DNA of 64,000 nucleotides from Mytilinidion resinicola (lineage: Eukaryota > Ascomycota > Dothideomycetes > Mytilinidiales > Mytilinidiaceae), in NCBI RefSeq assembly GCF_010093595.1, contig NW_022985441.1:2256372-2320371 (forward strand). The letters run 5' to 3'. This document shows, in pieces, positions 30,780 through 40,089 of this stretch. The notes under the pieces were generated by a model. The model was not told the origin of the DNA, searched no databases, and worked only from the letters and a program-made list of their open reading frames with translations. Both the position numbers and the translations under genes were made by a program. The first letter of the stretch is position 1, and each line of letters opens with the position of its first letter.

Positions 30780-31580
30780 TCATTCTTCTTTCGGACCGGT
30801 CTTGTAATCAGGGTCCTCGGGCAGCTTAACGCCCCAAAACTTAGCCATCCGTTCTCTGAAGAGCTCGTAGCAAGATCCCATCCGCAAGACTTTCATATTA
30901 CCGAAATCAAAGTTAATAGACGCTCGACCATACGTGTAATATCTTTGCAAGCCGTAGTCCACGATCAAATCTGCCGCTTCTTTGATCTCATTCTCAATAT
31001 CTTCAACGCGGAACTTCTGACCACGACCGGTGAGGTTGGCACTGGAACCAAGCATGATCTGGCCATCTTCATCGTTGAGTCTCCCCAGTTCGAGGAGAAA
31101 AGAACCGCCTCCGACGAACATGCCAAGCGTCTCGTTCTTGGTGCAATTTGCCAATGTCTCCGAGGTAAGCTGCCGCAGACGCGGATGGTCTGCTCGGAAA
31201 GGAGCGACAACGCCAAAAGACATGTCCAAATCGTGGGTAAGGACTCGAGTCATCTCAAATCGCTTCTCGTCGAGGATATGCAGCTCCCGATGAAGCTGGT
31301 AGGTACCAATGACACCTTGAGCATGTCCTGGCTTGCGTTTCTTTGCAGCGAAGGCTTTCTGGACAGCTTCGGTGGAGGCGGCTAGGAGTCCGTAGCCAAC
31401 TTCTGTGGGCGCGATGACGACCCCACCTGCTTTGAGGACTTCGAAAGCACGAGAGGCATCATTTTTGGCATTCGGAAGACCTCCGGGCTCTGGAATTATC
31501 TTGTGGAGATGGGTTTTCTCTATAGGCATGATGGTTGGATTTCTCCTGGGGTTGATGTCGTGGATGCCTGCTGATCTCAA
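30780..31580 (-). CDS. Sua5/YciO/YrdC/YwlC family protein
   Basis: An intact frame encodes 266 aa from the Met at 31580, or 249 aa from MPIEKTHLHK at 31529, which I find more likely. YrdC-fold blocks are AFEVLKAGGVVIAPTEVGYG near the N-terminus, AAKKRKPGHAQGVIGTY (the KxR-type binding loop), FGVVAPFRADHPRLRQL and IMLGSSANLTGRGQKFRVED. The family binds double-stranded RNA/nucleotides and includes the enzyme making threonylcarbamoyl-AMP for tRNA t6A. This protein lacks the C-terminal Sua5 domain and diverges from canonical Sua5, so it is best seen as a fungal paralogue of unknown substrate. The 3' end is only 34 bp from the transporter's, tail to tail. Confidence 0.85.
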   Translation of the reverse strand: MRSAGIHDINPRRNPTIMPIEKTHLHKIIPEPGGLPNAKNDASRAFEVLKAGGVVIAPTEVGYGLLAASTEAVQKAFAAKKRKPGHAQGVIGTYQLHRELHILDEKRFEMTRVLTHDLDMSFGVVAPFRADHPRLRQLTSETLANCTKNETLGMFVGGGSFLLELGRLNDEDGQIMLGSSANLTGRGQKFRVEDIENEIKEAADLIVDYGLQRYYTYGRASINFDFGNMKVLRMGSCYELFRERMAKFWGVKLPEDPDYKTGPKEE

Positions 31581-31759
31581 GGCTGGAAGAGAGGCTAAAC
31601 GTGAGCCGAAATCTTCAGCTTATGGGCAACCTACGGAATGAGATCCCGGACTACGGCTAGTCCCTATAGGCCATCAGATCTACACGTGCAGGAGCGTTTT
31701 AACTCAATGCATTATACTTCGTCGCATGCGTCAGCACTAGTCCACGATGAACGCAGCTG

Positions 31760-31807
31760 GTGACGACTGCAGCACGTGACGGCTGCAGCACGTGACGACT
31801 GCAGCAC
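31760..31807. repeat. Three tandem copies of a 16-bp CACGTG-containing unit
   Basis: GTGACGACTGCAGCAC is repeated three times in a row with one substitution (GACGGC in the middle copy). Each junction makes CACGTGAC, the core bound by Cbf1-type bHLH factors, and each unit has CTGCAG. It lies 180 bp upstream of the Sua5-like gene start, so it could be regulatory, but no function is shown. Confidence 0.6.
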
Positions 31808-31956
31808 ATGAGCTCTGTATATGTGCTACTACCGTATTTTGCGTATATACGATGCTATTCGTGTAACCAGACTTCGATTTGGATGTACGATCGGTGGTTA
31901 TGAAGATGATGTTGATGATATTGATGATGGATAATGGACGAAGATTGCCTACCACC

Positions 31957-32165
31957 TACAGGCTCTCTTTACGTCGGACGACCTAGCGCGGAAACTGAGT
32001 CGACCATGGTCAACCTCCTTTTCTGGGCTAATGCGAAACTAGCCGGAATACTGATTGGCTATGAGACTGCTATTCCCTCCTAGAGGCGTCCGGAAATTCT
32101 ACCTTATACGGTAATTTTGTGGCTTGATTTTAGCGCTGGGTCACCGGACGTAGGCAGAGCCTGTA
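31957..32165. mobile_element. Tc1/mariner-like MITE, copy A
   Basis: The element spans 31959-32163 (205 bp) between TA dinucleotides. Its ends are inverted repeats, CAGGCTCTCTTTACGTCGGA on the left against the reverse complement of CCGGACGTAGGCAGAGCCTG on the right. The interior aligns throughout with the reverse complement of copy B, including TTTTCTGGGCTA, GGCGTCCGGA and CTTATACGGTAA. TA duplications and length fit a mariner-type MITE. There is no coding capacity. Confidence 0.8.
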
Positions 32166-32480
32166 GGTCCGGACGGAATGGAGAACAGTGCAAAACCTTC
32201 CTACCGAGAGTAACATCACAAACTCCCTACTCGGATATCTTCTCCACCACTACAGATTACGCCCACGCCTATCAACACATCCCGAACTTGTTACATTTGG
32301 ACCACCATGATTGAGCTGGAGCCTACTGAATCAAAGCCGAATCATGATTTACACGTAGTGCTCTGAATCACCGTGCTGAGCTGTTGCATTGGCGGATATG
32401 CTGAAATGGAACCTGGGGAGGCTTTCGGAGATGTGGCGCAGGCAATCATTTGCAGAGCGCATACCTAGCCACACCTGATA

Positions 32481-32688
32481 TACAGCATCTCTTTACGTCC
32501 GGTGGTCACTCTCTAATATCAAGCCACAGACTTACCGTATAAGGGAGCAACTCCGGACGCCTTTAGGGGTGAATAGCAACGTTCTAGCCAATCAATCCTC
32601 AAGCTGGTTAAGTACTAGCCCAGAAAAGAGGTATACCAGGATTGACTCAGTTTAGCGCTATGTTCACCGGACGTGAAGAGATGCTGTA
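32481..32688. mobile_element. Tc1/mariner-like MITE, copy B (opposite orientation)
   Basis: The element spans 32483-32686 (204 bp) with near-perfect terminal inverted repeats, CAGCATCTCTTTACGTCCGG and its counterpart with one mismatch, between TA dinucleotides. It is homologous to copy A end to end but inverted, 319 bp away. The termini are less diverged than those of copy A, so B may be the younger insertion. Confidence 0.85.
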
Positions 32689-33016
32689 TTGGCCCCCCGA
32701 GTTTCAGCCCCGCCTTATCTAATCCAATTTGAGCCGGATCCGCGAGCCCGTTGTCCTTTTACGCGTTGCTGCGTCTCTTTCCCATGCTTTTGGCCCCTTT
32801 CCAACACTTAACGCCCTTGCATCTTACGTTTGGGGGCTCCCAACCTTGTATTTCTAGCCCACGTGGGCTAACAATAGCTTCCAAAGCGCCCAAACCCATT
32901 GCTGTCGGAGCCTAGTGAAGCTGTGCACAATCGCGTCGCGTGTACAAATATCATCGCCTCGGCCCTCAACCACGACTCGCCTCCCCTTCACCACCCAGCA
33001 CTACTCCTTTGCTACG

Positions 33017-33589
33017 ATGCCTAACGCTCAAACCCAACACCCGCCCAGAGCCATGTCCAACCCCGTCGTCCCCTCCGCGCGATCCTACTCAGACCCAACC
33101 AGCAAAACAACGCCCCCAGCACGCACCGTCTGGCGGACCCCGAGCGACTACTCTACGCCCGGCCTCCGCTTCCGCCCCGACTCCCCCACCTCCCTCTGCT
33201 TTATGATGCACCTCTTCGTCATCGGCTTCTACCCATACGCCTTCCCAACCGCCTCCCTCATCCCGCTCGCCACCTCGGCTGTCTTCGTCTGGGTCGTCTT
33301 CCTGTGGCCCTACATACCGACGCACATCACATCTCCATACAACAAACACCTGAGCGCCGGGAATTACATAGCGGCGTCGTTTCTTCTCGGGCTCACCTAT
33401 GGGCTAGGGCTGCTGCTGCCTTGGCTCCGAGGTGACGAGAAGATTGCGCGTGAGGATAGGGGGTGGCCTGCATTGCCGTGGTATAGCTTGGATGCGGTAG
33501 GCCAGGGCGCGTTTGCGGTGAGGATGTGGTGGGATATATATCAGGGATGGGGGGTTGCGAAGGAGCCGAAAGAGAAGGCTGACGAGTGA
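33017..33589 (+). CDS. Small predicted membrane protein, function unknown
   Basis: The frame is open from 32915, but the first ATG is at 33017, giving 190 aa starting MPNAQTQHPPRAMSNPVVPS. The first 75 residues are polar and Pro/Ser/Thr-rich. Two or three hydrophobic stretches follow: LCFMMHLFVIGFYPYAFPTA, LIPLATSAVFVWVVFLWPYI and YIAASFLLGLTYGLGLLLPW. The C-terminus is short, basic and acidic (AKEPKEKADE). I do not recognise the family. The frame is GC-rich with a codon bias like neighbouring real genes and unlike the MITE region just upstream, which supports it being coding. Confidence 0.6.
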   Translation: MPNAQTQHPPRAMSNPVVPSARSYSDPTSKTTPPARTVWRTPSDYSTPGLRFRPDSPTSLCFMMHLFVIGFYPYAFPTASLIPLATSAVFVWVVFLWPYIPTHITSPYNKHLSAGNYIAASFLLGLTYGLGLLLPWLRGDEKIAREDRGWPALPWYSLDAVGQGAFAVRMWWDIYQGWGVAKEPKEKADE

Positions 33590-34131
33590 TGGCTGATATA
33601 CTAGGAATAGGGATTGCGGGCGGTCGAGGTGTAGGCTCTTCAACCTGAGTTCTTACCTGGAGAATTTCGTCGATTGGAAGTGTGTTCGGCTCCGGGTAGG
33701 ATTTTTGAAAATCAGTTGCGATGAATTTAGGGTCCTTGGTTCTTCGATAACTCGCGCTTCGGCCCCGAAACGCTTTTGACTCATGCATATAGGCCCCGAC
33801 ATCATATAGGCCCCGAAATCATACGCGTTCTTTCTGCTCGTTCATCCGGCTCTTCCGCACAGTACGCAAAACTCTGCTTCACAGTAAAGACTCACAATCT
33901 AGCGGCTTTGCTGCCTGATTGCCTACCTAGCTCGTCGAGTTTACCCCGCCAAGCCTTGCCACCTCGTACATCGAGTGCACAAAGGGACACCAACACGAGA
34001 TATATATATATATTCCCACGCCCGCGTCAATTCCAATTAATCTCATCCACCAATATCCAGATTCTCCTACCTCATCACACCCCCTCCCATCATCAACCAC
34101 CCAACCCATCCCCAACTCCCCCACCACCACC
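33590..34131. other. Intergenic region
   Basis: 542 bp. The last 130 bp are C/A-rich with a short TA microsatellite (near 34001-34012) and probably contain the promoter and leader of the oxidoreductase gene. Confidence 0.35.
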
Positions 34132-35073
34132 ATGCACGCCGCCCAAGTCCCCGCCTGGGGCTCTCCCCCAGTCTATGTCTCCATCCCAGAACCCCCCAGC
34201 ACCCCCGACACCGTCCAGATTAAAGTCCTCGCAGCCGGCCTGCACCGCCTCGTGCGCTCCCGCGCCGCCGGCACCCACTACAGCTCCAAAACCCTGCCGC
34301 ACACGCCCGGCACCGACGGCATCGGTACCCTCCTCACCACCGGCCAGCGCGTCTACTTCTCCACCTTCGCGACCGGCGGCTCCTTCGCCGACATCGTGTC
34401 CGTGCCCGCGCACGCCGTCACGCCCGTCCCCGACGCCGTCGACACGGTCCAAGCCGCCGCGATGGTCAACCCCGCGCTGAGTTCGTGGATGGCGCTGCGC
34501 GCGCGCATGGGGGGCGAGGCGCTGCCGGCGGGTTTCACGGTGCTGATCATGGGCGCGACGAGCGCGTCGGGTGGGATCGCGATCGAGGTCGCGCGGGCGC
34601 TGGGCGCGGGGAGGGTCATTGGGGTTGCGCGGAATGCGGCGAAGCTCGCGACGTTGGGGCTGGATGAGGCGATTGCGCTGCGTGATCCCGTGACCGAGAC
34701 TGATTTTGGGACGCTGGGGGATGTGGATGTTGTGCTTGATTATATCTATGGCGCGCCGGCGTTGCATTTGTTTAAGAGCTTGAAGAGTGCGCGGCCGGTG
34801 CAGTATGTGCATATTGGGTCACTGGATGCGTTAGAGGTTAGTTTGCCGGGGAGTGTGTTGCGGAGTAAGAATCTGACGATAAGGGGGTCGGGACCCGGTG
34901 CGTGGTCGTTTAAGGAGATGGGGAAGGAGTTGCCGGAGTTGTTAAAGGCGATGCCGGCGATGGAGGAGCAGCCCGTGAAGGTAGTGCCGTTGAGTGAGGT
35001 TGAAAAGACTTGGGGTGAGATTGGTGGAGTTAGGGGCGAGAGTGGTGGATTTAGGATTGTTTTCGTGCCGTAG
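34132..35073 (+). CDS. Zinc-independent quinone-oxidoreductase-like MDR protein
   Basis: An intact single-exon gene of 313 aa. The N-terminal GroES-like half contains VQIKVLAAGLHRLVRSRAAG and HTPGTDGIGTLLTTGQRVYF. The Rossmann half has VLIMGATSASGGIAIEVARA followed by LGAGRVIGVARN, then VDVVLDYIYG and YVHIGSLDA. No Cys/His set for catalytic or structural zinc is present, so it belongs with quinone-oxidoreductase/crystallin-like members of the medium-chain dehydrogenase family. It likely uses NADPH in the cytosol; its substrate is unknown. Very high GC at third positions sets it apart from flanking DNA but matches other highly expressed-looking genes here. Confidence 0.85.
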   Translation: MHAAQVPAWGSPPVYVSIPEPPSTPDTVQIKVLAAGLHRLVRSRAAGTHYSSKTLPHTPGTDGIGTLLTTGQRVYFSTFATGGSFADIVSVPAHAVTPVPDAVDTVQAAAMVNPALSSWMALRARMGGEALPAGFTVLIMGATSASGGIAIEVARALGAGRVIGVARNAAKLATLGLDEAIALRDPVTETDFGTLGDVDVVLDYIYGAPALHLFKSLKSARPVQYVHIGSLDALEVSLPGSVLRSKNLTIRGSGPGAWSFKEMGKELPELLKAMPAMEEQPVKVVPLSEVEKTWGEIGGVRGESGGFRIVFVP

Positions 35074-35385
35074 AGGATGGAGGTGGTAGAAAAGAGGGAT
35101 CGCGGAGGACTTGGTCGGATCGAACCTAGAAATTAACGACGGAGACGGCGATAAAGATATGATTTTGGGCCTTCATAATGATGTTGTAGGAGTGGGGATT
35201 GGAGAGAAAGTCTCCCCCCTTGAATTGCAAGCTAGATGAAATAGTAATATATGTAAAATTGACCGTCCTCCTTCAGTCTCTAACGTGACGCCTGATCATG
35301 ATGCTACTGCTTGAAAAGCTAGACCGAGGATGTAGCTTGTAATAAGAACTGCTGATTTGGCCTCAGAACATCTTGAAGACACGCG
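35074..35385. other. Convergent intergenic region
   Basis: 312 bp between the 3' ends of the oxidoreductase and phosphate permease genes. It presumably holds both 3' UTRs. Nothing else is recognised. Confidence 0.35.
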
Positions 35386-37365
35386 CTAGGAAGAGAAGTG
35401 AGGAGCATTGAGGAATAGACCCATGGTAACGCCTCCGAGGGTACCAGCGATAGGGATTGTGAGAAGCCAGGCGAGGAGAAGGAGACCAACTCGCTGCCAG
35501 TTGACTGCCTTCAAGGTGCCGTTGCAAAGGCCTACACCGACGGTAGCTCCCGTAATACACATCGAGGTTGAGACGGGGAGAGAGAACTGAGAGAACAGGA
35601 GGACAGTGATAGCGGCGCCCATCTCCATCGAGCAACCTCTACTTGGCGAGTGGTATGTGATTTTGTTACCCATGACTGTTCGCAAGTTGAATTAGCGAAA
35701 GCCTCAGACAATGGCGTGGAGCTCTACTCACCCTTCATGATGTTGTAACCATAGGTGATCAGGCCTAACGAGATGACCAAAGAGAGAACAGCGAGTTGCC
35801 AGATGGGTACTGGAGCCTTGGCAGCAGCGGCACTTCCAGTAGACCATGCTCCGTAGATGACCGCCCAGGGACCGACCGAGTTTCCAATGTCGTTGGCACC
35901 GTGCGCGAAAGATGCGGTGCAAGCAGTGAGGACCTGGACGAAAGAGTAGGTATGCTCCACTTCGTTGGGGTACTTCTTTGCGTGTGAGTAGACTCGCGCC
36001 ATGCGATCACCCTCTGGGGTGCCAGAGTGGCCAGTCTGAGCAGCGTGAATATCATAGTGAAGACCATAGAGCGCGCCGCAAACAACGTAGGCGGGGATGC
36101 GCTTGGCGACAATCTTCATGTTGTGGAACTCGTAAAGCTCGCCAGCGCCCATAGGGTTGTCGCGGAGTGTGCGCATAGCCCAACCAAGGGGACCGCGCTT
36201 CTTCAAGAGCTTCTGGCGTAGCTTGTCGTCGCCCGCGGCCATGAGCTCTTTATATGTGGGCTGCGTCTTGTAGGCCAGTTGTTTACTCTCAGCAGCGACG
36301 GCAATCTTCTCCTGATCGACAGGTGGGGCGATGGCATCTTTGCCCTCGGATTTGGGGTCGTAGTCGCTGAGGGATGTGGGGTTAGACAGATCGTCGTCCT
36401 CCTGGATGACGGCGTAGTTGGGGACCTTGGCCTCTTGAGCATCGGCAGGGGTTTGCCGTGTAAGGAGCAGAGGGCCCATGAGGAACATGTACCACTTGAC
36501 GGTGTAGTCCTTCTTGATGATCCTTGCGTAGATGAAGGGCACAAAGAAGATGGCCGACAGGACACAGACGCCAGCGCCTGTGCCCATAGTGACGGAGGCA
36601 ACGTACCATCCTGGCTTTTTGTTCAATTTGAGGTTAGGAGACCCTTTGTAGACGATGGAAAGCGTGCAGATGGTACCAGCGATGAGAAACCAGAAGGGTG
36701 CGGTATAGACGGCCCATGGGACGGGGTTCTTGCGAAGGTGGACCACGATCTTGATGAGCATGAAGATGGTTGCGGCGAAGCCAGCAGAGATCACAGGAGC
36801 CATGCCTAATCCCGCGAAGATGGCACCCATTCCTTTGCCATTATTCCAGCCCTGAGATGGCGTTAGAAGTTCTATCAGGCACTGGAACTCGATAGGCATA
36901 CCCATTGGACTTGGGAGGCTCCGACAGTTGCAACGCCGACACCAGCGACTGCTGAGATGAGGGAATATGTTGATGAGACGTGAGCGGAGTGTTTAGTACA
37001 CCACATGACCCAGGAGGAAGCAGCTGCGAGCGCACAGGTGAACGCAAGCATTTGCACACCGGCGTCGCCCTTGAAAGCGGAGTTTGGAATGATGCCGTTC
37101 TTGATGGTATCAGCCGTTCGTGCACCTACAGTGATGGCGCCGAGCATCTCGAATACTGTGCCGAAGACCATGGCTTGTCGGTACGAGATGGATCGCGAAG
37201 AGACACTCGTAGCCCAGGCGTTTGCAACATCGTCTACGAAGTCGATCAATACACCAAGCCCGCAACCTGAGGTCCGATTTACTTACTAGCACCATTGTTG
37301 TAGGCATCGAGCATGGCAAAGAACGTGCCGATGACGAAGACATAGGTATATTTGGAGAGCACCAT
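35386..37365 (-). CDS. PHO89-type Na+/phosphate symporter (PiT family)
   Basis: Four exons (37287-37365, 36902-37233, 35732-36851, 35386-35675) splice to 606 aa. The two inverted PiT repeats are clear: NNGANDVANAWATSVSSRSI near the N-terminus (interrupted by intron 1 after NNGA) and ASFAHGANDIGNSVGPWAVI in the C-terminal half, each carrying the GANDxxN signature. A long hydrophilic cytosolic loop lies between, beginning after LLTRQTPADAQEAK. The C-terminal part has SPSRGCSMEMGAAITVLLFS and GGVTMGLFLNAP. The family imports phosphate with sodium at the plasma membrane and is usually induced by phosphate starvation at alkaline pH. All signatures are intact. Confidence 0.95.
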
Positions 37366-38708
37366 TGTGAAATAAAGAACGAGGTATTAATCGAGGCTGA
37401 ATATTAAGCGACCTTGGATACTAGAGTAAGGGAACGATAGCGAGAGAGAGCTTTTATGTGCATGTTCGCTCGTCGGGGCCCAGCAACAGCCTGCATCGAC
37501 AGTGACATTCCGCGGCGAAAGAAGTCTACATTCTTCAGATACGCTACGTACCACGTTCATACCTCGCTGAGTCTGATTCGCGATTAAGACCAAACAGCCA
37601 CTCTAGAAAGCTTCTTGGACCGATCTTGGAGCTGTCTTGGAGTACTCTTGGAGCCAGCCCTTGTTTTGGTTTTTGCAATGGTCTTGGTGCTAGGCAGGCG
37701 GAACTCGCGTACCAAAAGGACAGCCAAGAAAAAGCCCGACTTGGGTTCTTGGTGCATGGCGGCGATGTTTTTTTTGGAGTAGTCTCCTTTGCGAAACAGC
37801 AAACCATTGGTATGTCGTTCGTGAATCCCGCTCTTGGCAGCGAGCAGATGAGGCTCTTGGCCAGCTTGGCTGCGGTCGCAGCGTCTTCCTATAAGAAAGC
37901 TCAATCCACCCACGTGGTTCGGAGGCATCCACGAAAATGGCCACCTCAGAGCGGAGCTAGCGAGGTCGTCGACGCTCGATAGCGGCCACGCCTAGTCAAG
38001 CTGGGAAGGTTCTATGGGCCTTCGATGTATTTTTCTGCTACCCTGCTACCTACCAAGCAAATAGAGCTGCCTCGCGCAATCACTCATAGTGCGCAAGCCT
38101 CAAGGGTCTCCCTTAAATGTACCTCCAAGTATATCTCCACTAGGTATGACGTCGTCGCCTAGGCCCACGGAATGGAGCTACGGTGGCGAGGCCTAACCTG
38201 CAGCTTGGATTCTGCCAGCTTCACTACATGTTTCTTGTCCGCGAGTGCTGCATCTTGATTTCGCTCGTAGTCCTATACAATCGCGAGTACAGGTCGGTCT
38301 TGGCGAGTGGGTGGAGTTTTGGACGGAGGTCAGCGGAGGGACCGGGAGAGGTTTAGGAACGCCGCAAGGATGAGGACACTAGATAGGATGTAGGATTATA
38401 GAGGGAAAGGATGTCGAGTTTCAGGGGGGAGGGCTTAGAGGCTTCGAACGGCAGGTGGTGAAGATAACGCGTCTTGATGGTTGACGCAGGCCTGGAATCG
38501 CAGGTTCGAGGTCTCGCAATGCGACGCGCAGGATGAGGCAATAGAGAAGGCTAGCTTGTAGATGAGTTCATTTATATGTCAGTTGATGCAGCTTGCGAGT
38601 TAATGGGTGCTGGCGAGGAAGTACGCCCGTGTGGAAGCCATGGCGTCGTCGCGGATCACGTGAACAGCAATGGTTATATTTTATTCTCATCGTTCATCAC
38701 TCTTCTTC
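37366..38708. other. Intergenic region of 1.3 kb
   Basis: No supported gene. The frames seen between 37544 and 37982 lie on both strands at the same place and lack coding character. CTTGGAG-type short repeats occur near 37616-37700. The permease promoter must lie in the first part. Confidence 0.35.
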
Positions 38709-39608
38709 TCACTCAAATCTGTTCCATCTCCCATATCCATCCGCTTCATCGCGTTCTTCGATACCCAAGTCTAAGAGATCGATCATCCGTCGCACACTCT
38801 GCTCCACCAGATCCTGCACCGCCTTGGGCCTTGTGTAAAATGTCATCATGGGTGGAAATACGACCGCCCCTGCTCTGGTAACTTTAAGCATATTCTCAAG
38901 ATGAATGCTGCTTAATGGAGTTTCCCTAGCCACAAGAACGAGCCTCGGTCGTTCTTTCAGCGTTACGCCGGCTGATTTCGTGATCAAATCATTGTCATAG
39001 CCCATCCTGATGCCGGCCAACGTCTTCATGCTGCACGGCGCGACCATCATTCCATCCGTTCGAAAGGATCCGGATGAAAGAGAAGCAGAGACATCTCGGG
39101 GAGAATACGAGTGGTGGGCCAACGATGCTAGGTAGGCGGCGGTGTTATTTGGTGCTTCCAGCTCGTATTTCAGAGTCGCCGAGCCCCAGGTGGAGAGAAT
39201 CAAGTGCGATTCTACGCCCAGCTTCTTGAGATGGAGCAGAAGTGAGGTAGCGACCGGTGCCCCGGTTGCATCTATCACCGCCACCACGATGCGCTTGCGA
39301 CGGGGACGTGGTGTTATAGGCGTTGAACTTCTCTCTTGGTTTGGCTGATCGCTTCTGGTTTCTTTTGTGTCAACCGAGAGTCTACAATAGTTTGCGGAGA
39401 AATGGCGACCGTTTTTTTTCCGATGGAGAGAGATATTTTGGCGAAGCAGCGTGGAGCTGTTCCAGCTTAGGGTTTGGGGAAGTATCTTCCACGTCTTTTG
39501 AACTTTCATGTTGTACATGAACCGGATTTGGTATGCAGAATGATTGAAGTCTCGCGAGAGGGATGTTGGTTTGGATATCGTGGAACGGTCGATCGCTTCA
39601 AGGCTCAC
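38709..39608 (-). CDS. PAD1: UbiX/PAD1 prenylated-FMN synthase
   Basis: An intact frame of 299 aa (or 269 aa from the second Met, MYNMKVQ). The first ~100 residues are basic and Ser-rich and may target mitochondria. The flavin prenyltransferase core begins RIVVAVIDATGAPVATSLLL and continues with LVLVARETPLSSIHLENML, MMVAPCSMKTLAGI and GAVVFPPMMTFYTRP. These are the UbiX signatures for FMN and dimethylallyl phosphate binding. The product, prenylated FMN, is the cofactor of FDC1/UbiD decarboxylases, which remove CO2 from cinnamic or sorbic acids. Its divergent neighbour at 40090 is just such a decarboxylase gene, but broken. Confidence 0.9.
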   Translation of the reverse strand: MSLEAIDRSTISKPTSLSRDFNHSAYQIRFMYNMKVQKTWKILPQTLSWNSSTLLRQNISLHRKKNGRHFSANYCRLSVDTKETRSDQPNQERSSTPITPRPRRKRIVVAVIDATGAPVATSLLLHLKKLGVESHLILSTWGSATLKYELEAPNNTAAYLASLAHHSYSPRDVSASLSSGSFRTDGMMVAPCSMKTLAGIRMGYDNDLITKSAGVTLKERPRLVLVARETPLSSIHLENMLKVTRAGAVVFPPMMTFYTRPKAVQDLVEQSVRRMIDLLDLGIEERDEADGYGRWNRFE

Positions 39609-40089
39609 ATAGCCCAGGTACCCGTCTTTTTACTCCTTCTCTGGGCATGAGGCTCTCGATCTGGTGGACGCAACATGATGTCGCCAAAATCACTCCGAAT
39701 ATTGGCTGCGTGTTACTACCTTTCAGTCAGCAATCACTCATCTCTTAGTCACCACGTGACTTTGGCCGAACCGTCGGTTCCCCTCTCAGTCAGCGCCACC
39801 TAATGAAGGCGAGGCGAGCCAGCCACGAAAATGGCGTGCCAGTCTTGGGTATCGGCTCAATTCAAAATCAGCGACCAGGCGGGTTTGTAGTGCTGACCTA
39901 TTCAGATCGTCGATTTAATATCAGGAACCTAGGCTAAGCCCGCCTACGGGTTCAGAAATATGAAGTAGCCCGTCCTTGAAACCGGTAGGCGTTTGCAAAA
40001 AAATCAAGATCGAGGAGCTCAGTTGTGAGTACGTGCAGCGCTGGGTAGGTAGTTGCTGTCCTCTAGGCTGTGTCATTTGTGTGGAAGCT
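39609..40089. promoter_or_regulatory. Shared divergent promoter of PAD1 and FDC1-like genes
   Basis: About 480 bp lie between the two start codons. The head-to-head arrangement matches the paired PAD1/FDC1-type loci known from filamentous fungi, where both genes respond to phenylacrylic acids. No specific operator was identified. Confidence 0.45.

Noticed and set aside
32915..33016. 34-residue N-terminal extension of the small membrane protein
   Set aside because: The frame opens with GTG; the first ATG is at 33017, which I take as the start.
37544..37982. Overlapping frames on both strands in the intergenic region
   Set aside because: They overlap each other, have no domain and no coding-like composition.
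38490..38530. GGTTCGAGGTC resembling a tRNA B box
   Set aside because: No matching A box or cloverleaf could be formed around it.
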